64,000 bases of DNA from Rheum nobile (taxonomy: Eukaryota; Streptophyta; Magnoliopsida; Caryophyllales; Polygonaceae): positions 3,038,001 to 3,102,000 of the forward strand of contig WOAB01000127.1 in the NCBI GenBank assembly GCA_027886185.1. The letters are read 5' to 3'. The notes under the pieces were generated by a model, which saw nothing but the letters and a program-made list of their open reading frames with translations, had not been told where the DNA came from and ran no database searches. A program made the position numbers and the translations under genes. Shown here piece after piece: positions 1-11,095 of the stretch. How positions within the stretch are numbered: the stretch's first letter is position 1; every line of letters begins with the position of its first letter.

Positions 1-421
1 CTAAACAACGTTGGACAAGATAGAATATATAAAAATGAGAGTTTTGATGATGAGAGTACAAGTGGTTGCAGTAGAATGAAGTGTTGTAGAATGTCATAGA
101 GTGTCCTTTGAGGCTTCTCCTAGAGCCTTATTTATACTTGCTTGATCCCTCCCTAAATGCTCTTGATCTCCCCTTAAATGCTCTTGATCTTCTCTTAAAG
201 ATGGTTGATTCCTTCCTTGATGGCTGAAATAATGCATATAGCCGTTGGAGATCTCAGAGTTGTTATAATAAAGGAGAAAATCTCGCTGGTCCGCTGCGTC
301 CAGGAATCAGGCGACGGTCGCATGGCTCACGTCCGATGCGTCTGACGGGTCCGATGCGTCCGACGGTTGCGTCAGACAGTTGATGCTCATTGGACGAGTA
401 GTCGATTTTCCGACCCCAACA
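1..421 (-). repeat. 3' LTR (partial) of the gag-only element
   Basis: Matches 2644-3064 nearly base for base and ends ...CCCCAACA at 421. Only the outer two thirds are inside the window. It contains a GC-rich run of related words (GATGCGTC, GACGG, TGCGTCAGAC) that also occurs in the other LTR. Confidence 0.85.
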
Positions 422-434
422 ATTGCCCCAAATT
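422..434 (-). other. Polypurine tract of the gag-only element
   Basis: On the minus strand GAATTTGGGGCAAT directly precedes the LTR start TGTTGGGG, the usual place for the plus-strand primer. This fixes the element's orientation as minus. Confidence 0.6.
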
Positions 435-1337
435 CATCTTAGTCATCGATGCAAGGCGGTGGATGAGATGAATTTCAAGTCTTCAAGGGAATCGTCCTTC
501 AGTGATTTCAATTTGTCCGAACTCGTCCTGCTATGTAGATAGTCGATGAATTGATGTGATGTGACGTTGCTTGTGTAAAAGCTTTTGTCTTTGAAAGTGT
601 TGAATTGAAGTTTTTAGCCATCGGGCGTTAACTCCGTAAATGTATATTGTATTGTACCACCGTTTGCGTAAAAGCTTTTGTTGGTGGGTCGTGTGTAAGT
701 TGTAGCCGTGTGAGGCGTTAACTTTGTAAATGTGTACTGCACATGTTTGTGTATTTGTAGGTACCGTATGTAGGGTTTGTCACCCGTAATGTGTGTTAGT
801 CATGACTCTATGCCGGGGAGGTAAGAAATATGTTTCTATTGCGTAAATGTAATAAGGTGTCTTAACCTTATGTAATGTGTAAGGCAGGCGGTGTGTCAAC
901 GTGCCTGTGTTATTCATCTCACCCGTGTTCCGATCGATCGTGTAAATGTAGTGTAAGCGCTTTTTGTGGATGACTGGATCCAACGTGTATGTTAAGGGTC
1001 GTCACCCGTATGTATGTAAATGTAACGCGACATGTCAAGTCGATTTGCTCGTAGTTGATTTTGATGTTGTCTTGTATTCGTCGCACTGAATAGATTCGTC
1101 ATGTACCTTGTAGGATCAAAAAGACATAGTAGGATTTGGTGCTCGAGTTTATCGATAATCCTCATGTTAGCAATCAGGTTCATGTAATAGTATATAGCGA
1201 GAATATATTTAAAATTGAAATGACACGAATGTAATCGTAGGTCGACATGTAAAAGTCAAATTATTTTGTAATTCGAAAAGCGATAATCCAAAGATGCGAT
1301 GAGTGCACATAGTAAATGATAATACGTAATAAATTAC

Positions 1338-1967
1338 TTAGAAACGATATGGATGAAACCTATTGTCCCTTCGATGATGCGTCGTCCTTTCGGGTGCGTC
1401 TTCTTCGAGTCGAATTTGAGCCGTTGCCTTAGCTTGGGCGTCTTCAAAGGTCTTACATGGGTACCTTGTGAGATCTTCGTAGAGATCGCCTTCTTTATCG
1501 AGTCCTTGGCGGAACGCTTCTATGGAGGTCGGGACGTCGCAATTGAGGATCCCAATTTTCTCCCGGATAAACCGCTTCAAGTAGTCCCTTGTCGTTTCGT
1601 CGTGCCCCTGTATGATCCGGTACAAGTCACTGGACTGTTTTTTGGGACATCGACCGCTAATGAACTGGATCTTGAATGTGTTGACCAAGTCAGCGAATGA
1701 TGAGATAGACCCGTTCGTCAGATTGACGAACCATGTAAGGGCTGGTCCAACCAAAGTCGACCCGAATCCCTTGCACATGATAGCCTCGCGCGTCTCATGA
1801 GGGATTGGACATGCCATCAAATTTTGTTTGTAAATGGACACGTGGTCTTCTGGATCGCCTGAACCGTCGTAGTAAGTCATGTTTGAGATGACAAACGTTT
1901 TCGGCATTTCGACTGCATTGATTGCTTCCACGAAGGGTGAATCTTCAAAGCAGTTGTCGGATTCTTT
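1338..1967 (-). pseudogene. Ty3/gypsy-type gag fragment
   Basis: The frame is open from about 1967 down to a stop at 1338. It carries a plant retrotransposon gag core: an N-terminal AVEMPKTF stretch, then YYDGSGDPEDH, WFVNL, and a C-terminal alpha-rich part ending in RREDNRF-like basic residues (seen here as RRDNRFHPYRF). These match the Retrotrans_gag family layout. An in-frame TGA lies just upstream of 1967, no convincing ATG opens the frame before the core (the first candidate near 1931 is GTG), and no CCHC knuckle or pol follows. It is therefore a truncated, probably inactive capsid-like gene. The roughly 900 bp between its stop and the left LTR hold no reading frame that I recognise. Confidence 0.75.
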
Positions 1968-2419
1968 TCAATGGGTCGAGGGGCGCCGGGGATTCTAGAG
2001 ATCCTTTCGTCCACAACCCTAAAGTGCTCCTCAATTTGTTGCTTGATGAGATCATATAGGTTGGACTGGTCCGTCAGACACGGTCGTGTCGTCTGGTCTG
2101 ATCGCGTCGTCAGATCTGGTCGCCTCGCTTGGTCGCCTATATTAAGGAGTCGACCTTGTCTTGAGTTTGAGATGTTGGACCTGATTTTTTCTCATATGGA
2201 CTCATTTTGAAGAGTCAACTGTGCTATCTTGGCATCAGTTTGAGCTTTTTGGGCAGCCATCTCGATGATCTGGGCCTTTTGGAGATCTAGTGTTCTCCTC
2301 AATGAGTCGATCCCTTTTGAGAGGTCATCCATGGTGACTTGCCCCTGTCCTCCTTGCATGGCCACGAATTGGATGTGTTTGGATTAGGAAGTAGATGAAT
2401 CACGATTATCTAACTATCG

Positions 2420-2440
2420 GCCCCATGGTGGGCGCCAAAT
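2420..2440 (-). other. Primer binding site region
   Basis: On the minus strand the LTR end is followed by ATTTGGCGCCCACC. The TGGCGCC start is the form used by many plant Ty3/gypsy elements, where it pairs with a tRNA 3' CCA end. I could not assign the tRNA. Confidence 0.55.
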
Positions 2441-3064
2441 TGTTTTGGACGGAAAATGACCAATCGATCTCTTTCCGTTGATTTGAGGGGTAACAATAGT
2501 TAGGGTGATAAATCTACTCCGTTTGATGAGAATAAGTGATTACAAATGGTAGTTTTTGTGATGCAAGAGAGGAAGAAGAAGGTTACAACATGAATAGTCG
2601 AAGAAGACGAGATGGTCGGACCAGACTACAAGCGTCGGTCGGACTAAACAATGTTGGACAAGATAGAATATATAAAAATGAGAGTTTTGATGATGAGAGT
2701 ACAAGTGGTTGCAGTAGAATGAAGTGTTGTAGAATGTCGTAGAGTGTCCTTTGAGGCTTCTCCTAGAGCCTTATTTATACTTGCTTGATCCCTCCCTAAA
2801 TGCTCTTGATCTCTCCTTAAATGCTCTTGATCTTCTCTTAAAGATGGTTGATTCCTTTCTTGATGGCTGAAATAATGCATATAGCCGTTGGAGATCTCGG
2901 AGTTGTTATAATAAAGGAGAAAATCTCGTTGGTCCGCTGCGTCTAGGAATCAGGCAACGGTCGCATGGCTCATGTCTGATGCGTCTGACGGGTCCGATGC
3001 ATCCGATGGTTGCGTCAGACAGTTGGTTCACATTGGACGAGTAGTCGATTTTCTGACCCCAACA
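2441..3064 (-). repeat. 5' LTR of the gag-only element
   Basis: 624 bp, TG...CA ends. It is close to identical with 1-421 over the shared part, with a handful of C/T and A/G differences, so the insertion is fairly young. Confidence 0.85.
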
Positions 3065-3317
3065 AGATCCAAAACCTAGAAAATGAACAAAGATTATATA
3101 GAATTAGAACTTTGTAAGATATACTTAAAAGGCCAATTCATTTAGCATAATATTAACTATACCTTTTTGCTTCTAAACAAATTGTAACTGAATCCTTTCT
3201 CTTGCATCATGACTTCAAACTTTCAAGTGGTTCATATCTAACAAACATATTAAGCCATTGGAAGTTTTTACCCCAAAAAATTAACAATTTGCAAAAGCAT
3301 AAGCAATGAGAATATAC

Positions 3318-5667
3318 TCAATATAGGATATACAATATGACTATACCTTCTACAACCTTCCGTGACTCGATATATTGATTGAGTTCATCCCATTCATTTT
3401 CCTTCTTGTCACGAGACCTTATATCTGCACGGATCCAGTCTTGTGTGCAAAGAAGTGTTTGAACCATCTAATCACAATAAGAAAGTAAATGATTAATATT
3501 TGTTAAATAAAAATACAAATGTAGCTAAATTTACATTACAAAGAGTTAAAGACTTTACCTCAAGGGACAATCTGCTTCGAAATTGATCAATAGTACGCCC
3601 TCCTGCACTAAAGGCTGATTCAGATGGAACTGTAGTGACGGGAATTGCTAACACATCACGAGCCATTCTAGCAAGAATTGGATATCGAATCCCATTCATT
3701 CTCCACCATGTCAAGACATCATAATCATTACAAATCATCTCATCTAAGAAGCGATCAAACTCAAATGCTTGTAGTGCACCAGCAGATACATCCTCATTAA
3801 TCACATCAGAAGTGACGCCCTTCATAAACTCAGTATCAATAGGTGTAGACAAATCAGCTCTCTGTCTCATCATACTAGACCCAACATCAGAACTCGAACC
3901 CGGAGGAGCATACATGATTCTGTACTCATCAAATATCTCTCTTGCGGTACCCTTTAGTTGTAAGGCCAAAGCCAAACCTTTCTCTTCACCATATAAGCGT
4001 TGAAGTGCACATTTCAGTGTTTTGAACTTAAATGAAGGATCAAGTAAAATCCCAACAAAAACGAACACATTCATCTTCTCAATGCCATCCCAATACTTGT
4101 CACATTTCTTCTTCATTTGGGCAGCCATAGAATGACAAACTGGATCAATATTTTCCACTTTTTGATTCAATAAATGGACAATTGATCCAATGTGAAAATA
4201 CAGATTATTCACTGTAACAGTAGCAGAACCAGACACTGAGTTTGTGAAATTATAGAAGTCTTTCAAGAAAATCACAATGACCTCAACCTTAGCCCACTCC
4301 TCTGCAGAAATGTGTCCTATATGCTGACCATCATCATCTTTTAGAGTTTCTAACCGAGGGAAAACCTGTTTAAACTTCAATGCAACATCTAACATAACAT
4401 AAGTATAATTCCATCTAGTAGGAACATCAAATACCAATGTGCACTTGCTATCAATTTTCAGCTTTTGAGCTTCTTCTTTAAACCTTCGCATTCTACTTGG
4501 AAAGCTCCTAACAAACTTGACAACAGTTCTAACTTTATCAATGCAATCAATTTGCTCCTTTAAACCCTCCTTCACAATAAGATTAGCAATATGAGCAGCA
4601 CACCTCATATGCAGATTCTTCCCACCATTTATGCTACTACCACTAGTTGAGACCATCTCTTGCAATTTCACACAAGCTAAATCATTAGCACTCGCATTGT
4701 CTACGGTCATTATAAATATCTTATCATTTAAATCCCACGACCTTAGACAATCCTCAACATCTCTAGCAATCTCATCAGCTTTATGTCCACTAATTGTACA
4801 AAAATTCAGAATTCTCTTTTGCAAATTCCAATCATTATCAATAAAATGAGCAGTCAAAGCCATATAATTCAGTGTCTGATTGGAAGTCCAAGTATCGGTT
4901 GTCAAACAAACTCTTTGACAGTTCTGCTGAAAAAACAGTTTCAACTTCTCCCGTTCCTCTGCATACATCTTACAAGCATCACGAGTGACAATAGAACGTG
5001 ATGGCATTGTAAAGGTAGGGCATGCATATGTCATCATGTCTCTAAAAAGAAACTTTTGCACAAAATTAAATGGTATCTCTTCTCCAACAACCAATCTGCA
5101 TAATTTTGTTCTCAACACCTCTAGATCTAGAACACTACTTGTCACCATGCAATTTCCAGCAACATCCATTTGTTGTAAATTAAGAGTAGTTTGAGTAGTA
5201 CCTTTGGTCTGGTTGTCAGGATTCTCTTCACAAGTCTTCCAATGCTTACTCAGATTGGTGGTACCATTATTTTTTGAATGGGCTGCAAAGGTAAGTTTGC
5301 AAAATATGCATTCAGCTCTTACTGTTTCTCCTTTATTGTCCTTGATTTCCTTATAGGATTTCCAAAACGGAGCCCTTTTTCGCATCTTGATCTTCTTGCC
5401 TTTCTTGGACTTCGACTTAGAGTTTGAAGGAGCTCCCACTTCATCTTCTGCATTCTCAGCTGGGGATGGTGGAGGGTCATCAACATCAATATCCTTGTCA
5501 GGATCATGATCATCATCAATGGGAATAATGGGATCAAGCTCTAGTGAATTTTCAGATGCATGTGAAAGTAGCAATTCTCGTGACTCTTGTTGAGTGCTAG
5601 ATGAGGGCATTGAATTTGACGTTGTATTTAGGCGCTTTCTTTTGGATTGAGAGCTCAACATCTGCAT
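3318..5667 (-). CDS. hAT transposase (BED finger, hAT dimerisation domain), two exons
   Basis: Exon 1 is 5667-3559 and exon 2 is 3467-3318, with a 91-bp GT-AG intron (3558-3468) in phase 0. Reading through the intron gives a false stop. Splicing instead restores the family's C-terminal MV.TLLCTQDWIRA block, which is my reason for preferring it. The protein is about 752 aa. Order: acidic Ser-rich leader, Lys-rich stretch (residues 83-98), BED finger (C120, C123, H142, C146), the RNase-H-like core with TTDTWTSNQ and FIMTVDNASAND, then the hATC dimerisation block (about 640-715) with SESAFSAGGR. The family cuts and pastes DNA in the nucleus. The frame has no internal stops and looks intact. Plant RICESLEEPER-type domesticated genes share this domain layout, but the matching hAT terminus at 9061 argues for an element gene. 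A possible donor GTATAG after codon GAA could add a further exon instead of the stop at 3318. Confidence 0.85.
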
Positions 5668-6628
5668 TAATAAAACACAAAAAAATGGTTTAACTGGCCA
5701 GCAAATTATTATTCAAAATCAAATACTCCAAACAAATGAACAATGACAGTTTTAAGTACTCACATTGGATGAATGTCTATCCGTGATTTAGTAGAGAAAT
5801 CTAAGCAAGTTTATAATGGCACCAGGCACCTAGCACAAAAATTAGGGTCAGAGAAAATTTTTATAATGGCACCTGGTTATGCTAAAAAAATTATTTTCAG
5901 GTTTATGATATGGCAAATTCACCAGCAAATAATGACAGGATCATCTTGTGTAATTAATAAAAGAGCAAGGGAAAGAAAATTTCCGAAACTAAATTTGAGA
6001 ATCAGATTCCACCATGATTTGTGTTCTAAACTCTCAATGTTTCTGCCTACCGAGCTAGCTTCGATTTCACGCCCTAATTCGTAATTCTCCCATGTATAAT
6101 TACACCCTAAATTTGAGATTCCACCATGATTTGTGTTGTGAGATTTGATACATCTACCATTCCAGTAGAGGAGAATACATTCACATGAAAGATGATGTTT
6201 GATTTGCTGCTAAAATTAAGAAATAAGATTCCAATAATTGTTTTCTTCAATTCTATACAAACAAACAAGTTTGTGTAGAACTGTAGACCAACAACCAAAT
6301 AAATAAGCTAGTTTTAATTTGAATATTCGTGGTGAGAGATCGTAAGAAAAACAATAATGATTTTACACAGAAACCAGACCTTGACCGCCGTAAGAGATGA
6401 GAGATCGTAAGAAGCAGCAAATCGTGGAAGATAGAAACAGGACGTCGGACGGAGCAGCAGTAGTCGCCAGACGAATATCAAAATCCGATCACCTTTGTGG
6501 TTTCGGGCGAATGTACGAGCAGCAGTAGTCGTGGAACATCGACACAGGACGCCGGACGGAGCAGCCAGAGATCGTAAGGGAAAAGAAGGAACGACGCCGG
6601 AGCAGGAGCAACAGTCGCCGGCCGGACG

Positions 6629-8843
6629 TGTAACACCCCCAAATAACCTCTTGAAAGTATTACCGCCAGTGACCTCAGACGTACTGTCCGATGTCACCCA
6701 AGACTTTTCCAGTTGATATAAATCATTAAACCACAGTTATGATACAACATATCATAACTTCCATTAAAACCAAGTCTCGGAATTACAACATAATTCCAAA
6801 TACATCAAAATACATTATCAGAATTATTACAGCGGAAGTCTTAAATACAAAACATAATTAACACAGCGGAAGTCTTAAAATAACAACAAAACATCGTTCG
6901 CCTTTATAGTCGTTCTAGCCTTCTCGGATCCGCAATTTATCTGATGTGCCGAATCGAATGGATGACACCAGCCAACCATGCAGAGAACAATTACGGTTGG
7001 TTAGTCTAATTAAAGACCAAGCAAGGGGTACAAAGCAGAGTGGTTCGAGAGATCGTAACCGTTTACTATCATTGTCCCTCGAATAATAACCGACGGAATG
7101 ATACATAACCCGGTACTTTCCCTGAATGAGTATCAAATAAGATATGCACTGAAGAGAAGACTCCCAAGGAAATGAGTCTTATCGGAAATATGACAAATGT
7201 TGGGAAACTGAAATAATCACAGAATCACAGTATCGCATACGAGCGATTTAAAAGTTATAACGAGCTTTCCTAGCTGCACTATCGCCTAGCTACACTACTC
7301 ACCGAAGGTATATTAATTATGTGCGTCAAGAGCACTTATCTGATTTAATTCCAAAACTCACATCACGTTATAAGCTTTTATATCCACATCGCAGAGTCCA
7401 AGCCTCTATATCCACATCTCGGTTGGTCATGACCAGAAAGTTTGGCATAGGGTCTTGATCACCCTGTTATTTTCCAAGTTATAAAGAAACGAATGGACCT
7501 CACAAAATCCAAGCGTTCCTACGAATACTCGTGCTAACTAACAGTTCAACACAGTAATAGTCCACATCAAAGCCAACATGGCCAACATCATAAACATATA
7601 TTTATACTAGCGTCGTTCTAGCAGATATACAACCTAGTATAATATCATCTTTTAATCAATTATATCTATAATAGCGTTGTTCTAGCAGATATACAACCTA
7701 TTATAATATCATCTTTTAATCAATTATTAACAAAGTTTTTCCCAATGAACAATAAATCAGTAAATCATCCCAAATTAATTAACAACTAAACAATTGATAA
7801 TTAATTGAAATATGGAATGATGAGCAAGAGCGAACCGCCACTTGTCTTAGATCCGCAGAAGCTTAAAGACGACGATGGGATTTCCGGGCTTGAAACAGGG
7901 ACAGATCTGGCAACACAGATTCCTTCGGATCGACCCATAAAGAAATCCTAAGTTAGATTCAATATCTACATAATTGAATCTAAAAGAATAGGAAAAGAAT
8001 CAAAGGAATCAAGCATCGCCCCAAGCCAAACACCCAAGAACACACACTCGAACAAGGCTCGCCGCGGGTGCGGTGGAGCTCTTACCGCGGGGTGCGGTGG
8101 TGTTACAGTGGCGAGCTCGCGACAGTGTTTTAATGGAGAAAACTCACCCAATCACTTTGTTTCCACTTTGATTCGTTCTTGGTTTGTTTTCTCAACACCT
8201 TAGGCTTGAATACCACTTAGGAGTACCTCTATCCAACACTCAAAGGGATTCGAACACCTTCACAACAAAGCTCAAGAGCTTGGTGCTTCAATGGAGATTT
8301 CAGAGGAGAAAAACAGAGGAAGATGACGCTCCTTCCCATTCTGATATCAACCCCTTTTATAGCCCAAAACGAGCCTCCTCTGAGGGAACAAGCAAGGAGA
8401 CCAGGGGGCAAGGCTATGTGCCAACTTGGGCGGCCTAGGCCTGACATCCCCGGCGAAGTCAGCCGAGACTTATCGCGATGACGAAGAAGATGACGTTCAC
8501 CGCGGGGTGCGGCAAGGGTGCGGTGGTGCCCAGTGACCGACTCACTTGTTTGGCTTTCACCGCGGGTGCGGCCACTTGACCGCGGGGTGCGGTCAAGGCC
8601 ATTTTTCACCCTCTTGTCCGTTTTAAATCTTGGGTTAAATATCTTAACCACGGGTTAAATATATTCATACACGAACGACTATTTAACCTTGAACATACGT
8701 CAACTGTATTTTATATTACTCAGAAAAATATTACAGAGATCAAACAATTTACAGAATGTCCAAACCTTTCTAAAATTAATCCGACTTGTAATACAGGAGT
8801 TGGAAAAATTCCAAAATATCCTTATAAAATGAGGGATATTACA
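6629..8843. mobile_element. Solo LTR, Tekay/Del-like (2215 bp), inside the hAT element
   Basis: It starts TGTAACACCCCC and ends GATATTACA, and is flanked on both sides by the identical 5-bp duplication GGACG (6624-6628 and 8844-8848). No second LTR or internal coding region is present, so it is a solo LTR. The TGTAACACCCC start and the long LTR are typical of Tekay/Del chromoviruses. It contains several copies of a CCGCGGGGTGCGG-type word at about 8059-8100 and 8498-8600. Two near-identical blocks around 7605-7730, each with CGTTCTAGCAGATATACAAC, are a local duplication. No protein gene is credible here. Confidence 0.9.
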
Positions 8844-9034
8844 GGACGGAGGCGGATCTGGTAGCAGCGGCCAGCGGAGCAGCCAGCAGGAGAAGAGGCG
8901 CCGCCGCTAGGGTTTCTGAAGAGAGGAAGGGTCGAACTGAGTGTGGAAGGGAAATTAGTGATGGGAAATTGGGAAGGGAAATGGGAATTAGCTGAGTAAG
9001 AGTAAGTTAGGGTTTCGATTCGGTCCAAAACCGA

Positions 9035-9061
9035 AAAAACCGAAACCGTTGAACATCCCTA
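9035..9061 (-). repeat. hAT terminal inverted repeat (right end)
   Basis: On the minus strand it begins TAGGGATGTTCAACGG, the standard Ac-superfamily start. The partner end is not visible in this window. Confidence 0.6.
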
Positions 9062-9127
9062 CCTCCACGTACATAAAGCTTCACTAATCCAATTTAACCA
9101 TGATCATAATAGTATTGAAATATAGAT

Positions 9128-9198
9128 TAGCTTATGTGGGACTCGAACCCACATCCGCGTACCTAAAGCACATTGCTCTACCATTGAGCTAATAGGCT
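9128..9198 (-). tRNA. tRNA-like gene, possible pseudogene, apparent anticodon UUA
   Basis: On the minus strand the sequence folds as a cloverleaf. The acceptor is AGCCTAT with ATAAGCT (6 of 7 pairs). The D arm is GCTC/GAGC with loop AATGGTA. The anticodon stem is weak (ATGTG/TACGC) with loop CTTTAGG. The T arm is GTGGG-TTCGAGT-CCCAC. The A box (TAGCTCAATGG) and B box (GGTTCGAGTCC) are well kept, so it could still be a Pol III template. The loop puts TTA in the anticodon position, which would read a stop codon, and there is one mismatch in the acceptor, so I lean towards a pseudogene or tRNA-derived relic. It lies only about 60 bp outside the hAT target site. Confidence 0.55.
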
Positions 9199-9456
9199 TG
9201 AAAGTTAATTCATGAAAAAACATCTACAACAACATAGTAGATGGTTAATACATGAATCCATTAATCTGTAATACTGAACTACTTATATAAAGCAATTTTT
9301 AAGCCTAAAATGTATATATATATATATCTCAGGTAGAAAATTATAGTGAATATCTTAGATATAGCATGAGCATTTAAGACTAGAAAAAACCCACATACCA
9401 CTATTGATGCTTAGCTTCCACCACCCTTTCCACTAATTACTATTGCTCTATTTGGA
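9199..9456. other. Intergenic AT-rich sequence
   Basis: Nothing recognised apart from a short TA run near 9311-9326. Confidence 0.5.
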
Positions 9457-9927
9457 TGAAAGGAGTCACAGAAATGCCTACAACAAATCCACAATATTAG
9501 ATAACTTCCAAACTAATGAAATCATGAAAAAGAAGAATTACTAAAGATCAGGATCAACACAATTGATCCACAATACTAGATAACTTCCTTACCTAAGGAT
9601 AAGAGGCTAGGTCAAGAATTAAATCATAATTATAGATTTCATCATCATGTGATGTAAGGTCAGCACAATTGATCTCTATCATATCAGGATCATGAAAGGA
9701 GTAACAGAAATGCCTACAACAAATCCACAATATTAGATAACTTCCAAACTAATGAAATCATGAAAAAGAAGAATTACTAAAGATCAGGATCAACACAATT
9801 GATCCACAATACTAGATAACTTCCTTACCTAGGATAAGAGGCTAGGTCAAGAATTAAATCATAATTATAGATTTCATCATCATGTGATGTAAGGTCAGCA
9901 CAATTGATCTCTATCACATCAGGATCA
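9457..9927. repeat. 236-bp tandem duplication
   Basis: Copy 1 (9457-9692) and copy 2 (9693-9927) both start TGAAAGGAGT and are almost identical, differing at about four positions (such as a C/A in GGAGTCACAG and one deleted A). No coding potential. Recent unequal exchange or replication slippage is likely. Confidence 0.9.
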
Positions 9928-10769
9928 ACTTGCTCAACAAAGAGGAGATAGCTAAAGCCCAACAACTCCAGATAATGCTCACAAGTATATAACAACAACT
10001 TGATATGTCATGTCATTGGTGATTCTAGAACACTAACTAACATACCCCGAATGGTTTGTCATGCATCATCTATCATTAACTCATAAGCATTCAATAGTTT
10101 CCACAAGGAAAATGGAGCAACTGATCAGGTTGGAGAGACAACACAGGTGTCAAGATCACAAAAAATCCTAGTAAGTTTATGCTCAATTCCTTGCTTATTA
10201 TGCAGCTAATTTATGTGTATTATGCTTACAAAAAACCATAAAAACTAACTAGTGAAGGAATCGAGCAAAAAAAGGGAAGAACTGGTCTTTTTTTATCCTA
10301 TTGACGAATCATATTGTAATAATATCAAAGCATACATCATATATGTAGTCCTTATATATTAGACCAAATAGACAAAAAGACACACTTCAGACCACCAAAT
10401 TCAACCAAATGCGAGACAATAATAATCAATCAATTTTAAGAGTTGAGGGGTTCATGCACACGGCTAGCTAATAGTGGTGCACTGACAATACTAGGCAACA
10501 TCTCATAATGTGCTAGATGATTGTAGCTGCTATGTCAGTTAGGGGCAGGGTTTCATTATAATGTTGAATCTATGTGCAAATCTTAATCTGTACTTCTATT
10601 TTATGTCCAGTTCTAGTTTTATGTTATTTTATCCTTGTCGGGGAGGGTCCTTTTCTTCTGCAATACATCATTCTAATGGATGAATATTGAGCAAAAGCTC
10701 GCACTCTGTTGTGATTTCTATTATTACTTTGAGTTTTACAGCAAGAATCATTATTCTATCACTTCACAG
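9928..10769. other. Intergenic sequence upstream of the RNase fragment
   Basis: No gene recognised. The word AATGCGAGACAATAATAA occurs near 10410 and again near 11125, on both sides of the captured exon pair. It may mark the edges of the segment that carried it. Confidence 0.4.
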
Positions 10770-11095
10770 GTTGGGATTAACAAGCAGTGAAGAGCTCATA
10801 GAAGAGAAACTAGAAAAGCGGCAACTTAGGAAAGGTTTGCTACTAGAATATAAAAAGGATTCTGAAAGGGTATTTCTAGTTGTTGCTCAGAAACCAGATG
10901 GGAAGAAGAACTGGATGATGTATGATCAGGTTTTGATAAGAATACACCATAATCCTATTAGATAAGCTACTATGTGATGGAACCAAAATTATTTCTCCCT
11001 AACAAGAATGTAATTTCTTTTCTCTTATCAGATCTTTTATTTTTCTAATGGACAGAATGGTGTCTCAACTTCTATTAAACCACAACAGATAACCT
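10770..11095 (+). pseudogene. Fragment of a plastid RNase II/R (RNR1-like) gene, two exons
   Basis: Exon A (10770-10929) follows a CACAG acceptor. It encodes a stretch with EELIEEKLEKRQL and then FLVVAQKPDGKKNWMMYDQ. Exon B (11056-11095) continues NGVSTSIKPQQITY after a GT-AG intron (10930-11055) in phase 0. From memory of the family, KKDSERV..AVAQKPDGKKNW..DQNGV..SIKPQQITY is the N-terminal block of plant chloroplast exoribonuclease II. After ITY the frame runs into unrelated residues and stops (TAA), and no catalytic RNB domain is present. It is thus a partial copy that kept its intron, so it came from DNA and not from mRNA. The carrier is unknown. Confidence 0.65.

Larger units (their letters stand above)
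1..3064 (-). mobile_element. Gag-only LTR retrotransposon, minus orientation, truncated by window start
   Basis: Two near-identical blocks, 1-421 and 2441-3064, are direct repeats that begin TG and end CA, so they are LTRs (the left one is cut by the window edge). The internal part is only about 2.0 kb. It holds one gag-like reading frame on the minus strand and no protease, reverse transcriptase or integrase. A primer-binding-type TGGCGCC lies just inside the right LTR (2420-2440), and a purine-rich tract lies just inside the left LTR, so transcription runs right to left. It is best described as a non-autonomous (LARD-like) Ty3/gypsy derivative. The 5 bp after the right LTR are AGATC; the matching left duplication is outside the window. 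The flanking DNA on the right belongs to a hAT element, so this element probably inserted into it. Confidence 0.85.
3065..9061 (-). mobile_element. hAT (Ac-like) transposon, right part; left end outside window or beyond the LTR insertion
   Basis: It contains a full hAT transposase gene on the minus strand. The right terminus reads, on the minus strand, TAGGGATGTTCAACGG followed by CGGTTTTGGACCG, the Ac/Tag-like end type. It is followed outside by the 8-bp candidate target CCTCCACG (9062-9069). The matching left end is not in the window; the gag-only LTR element occupies 1-3064 where it would lie. A solo LTR (6629-8843) splits the 5' region. Between the transposase ATG (5667) and 6628, and in 8849-9061, I see no further exon that I can defend, only leader or intron-like sequence with short meaningless frames. 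Confidence 0.75.

Noticed and set aside
5773..6084. 103-aa plus-strand frame beside the hAT gene
   Set aside because: No family resemblance; lies in the hAT leader.
8184..8651. Overlapping frames of 84 and 140 aa in the first solo LTR
   Set aside because: Inside an LTR with repeated GC-rich words, both strands open, no domain.
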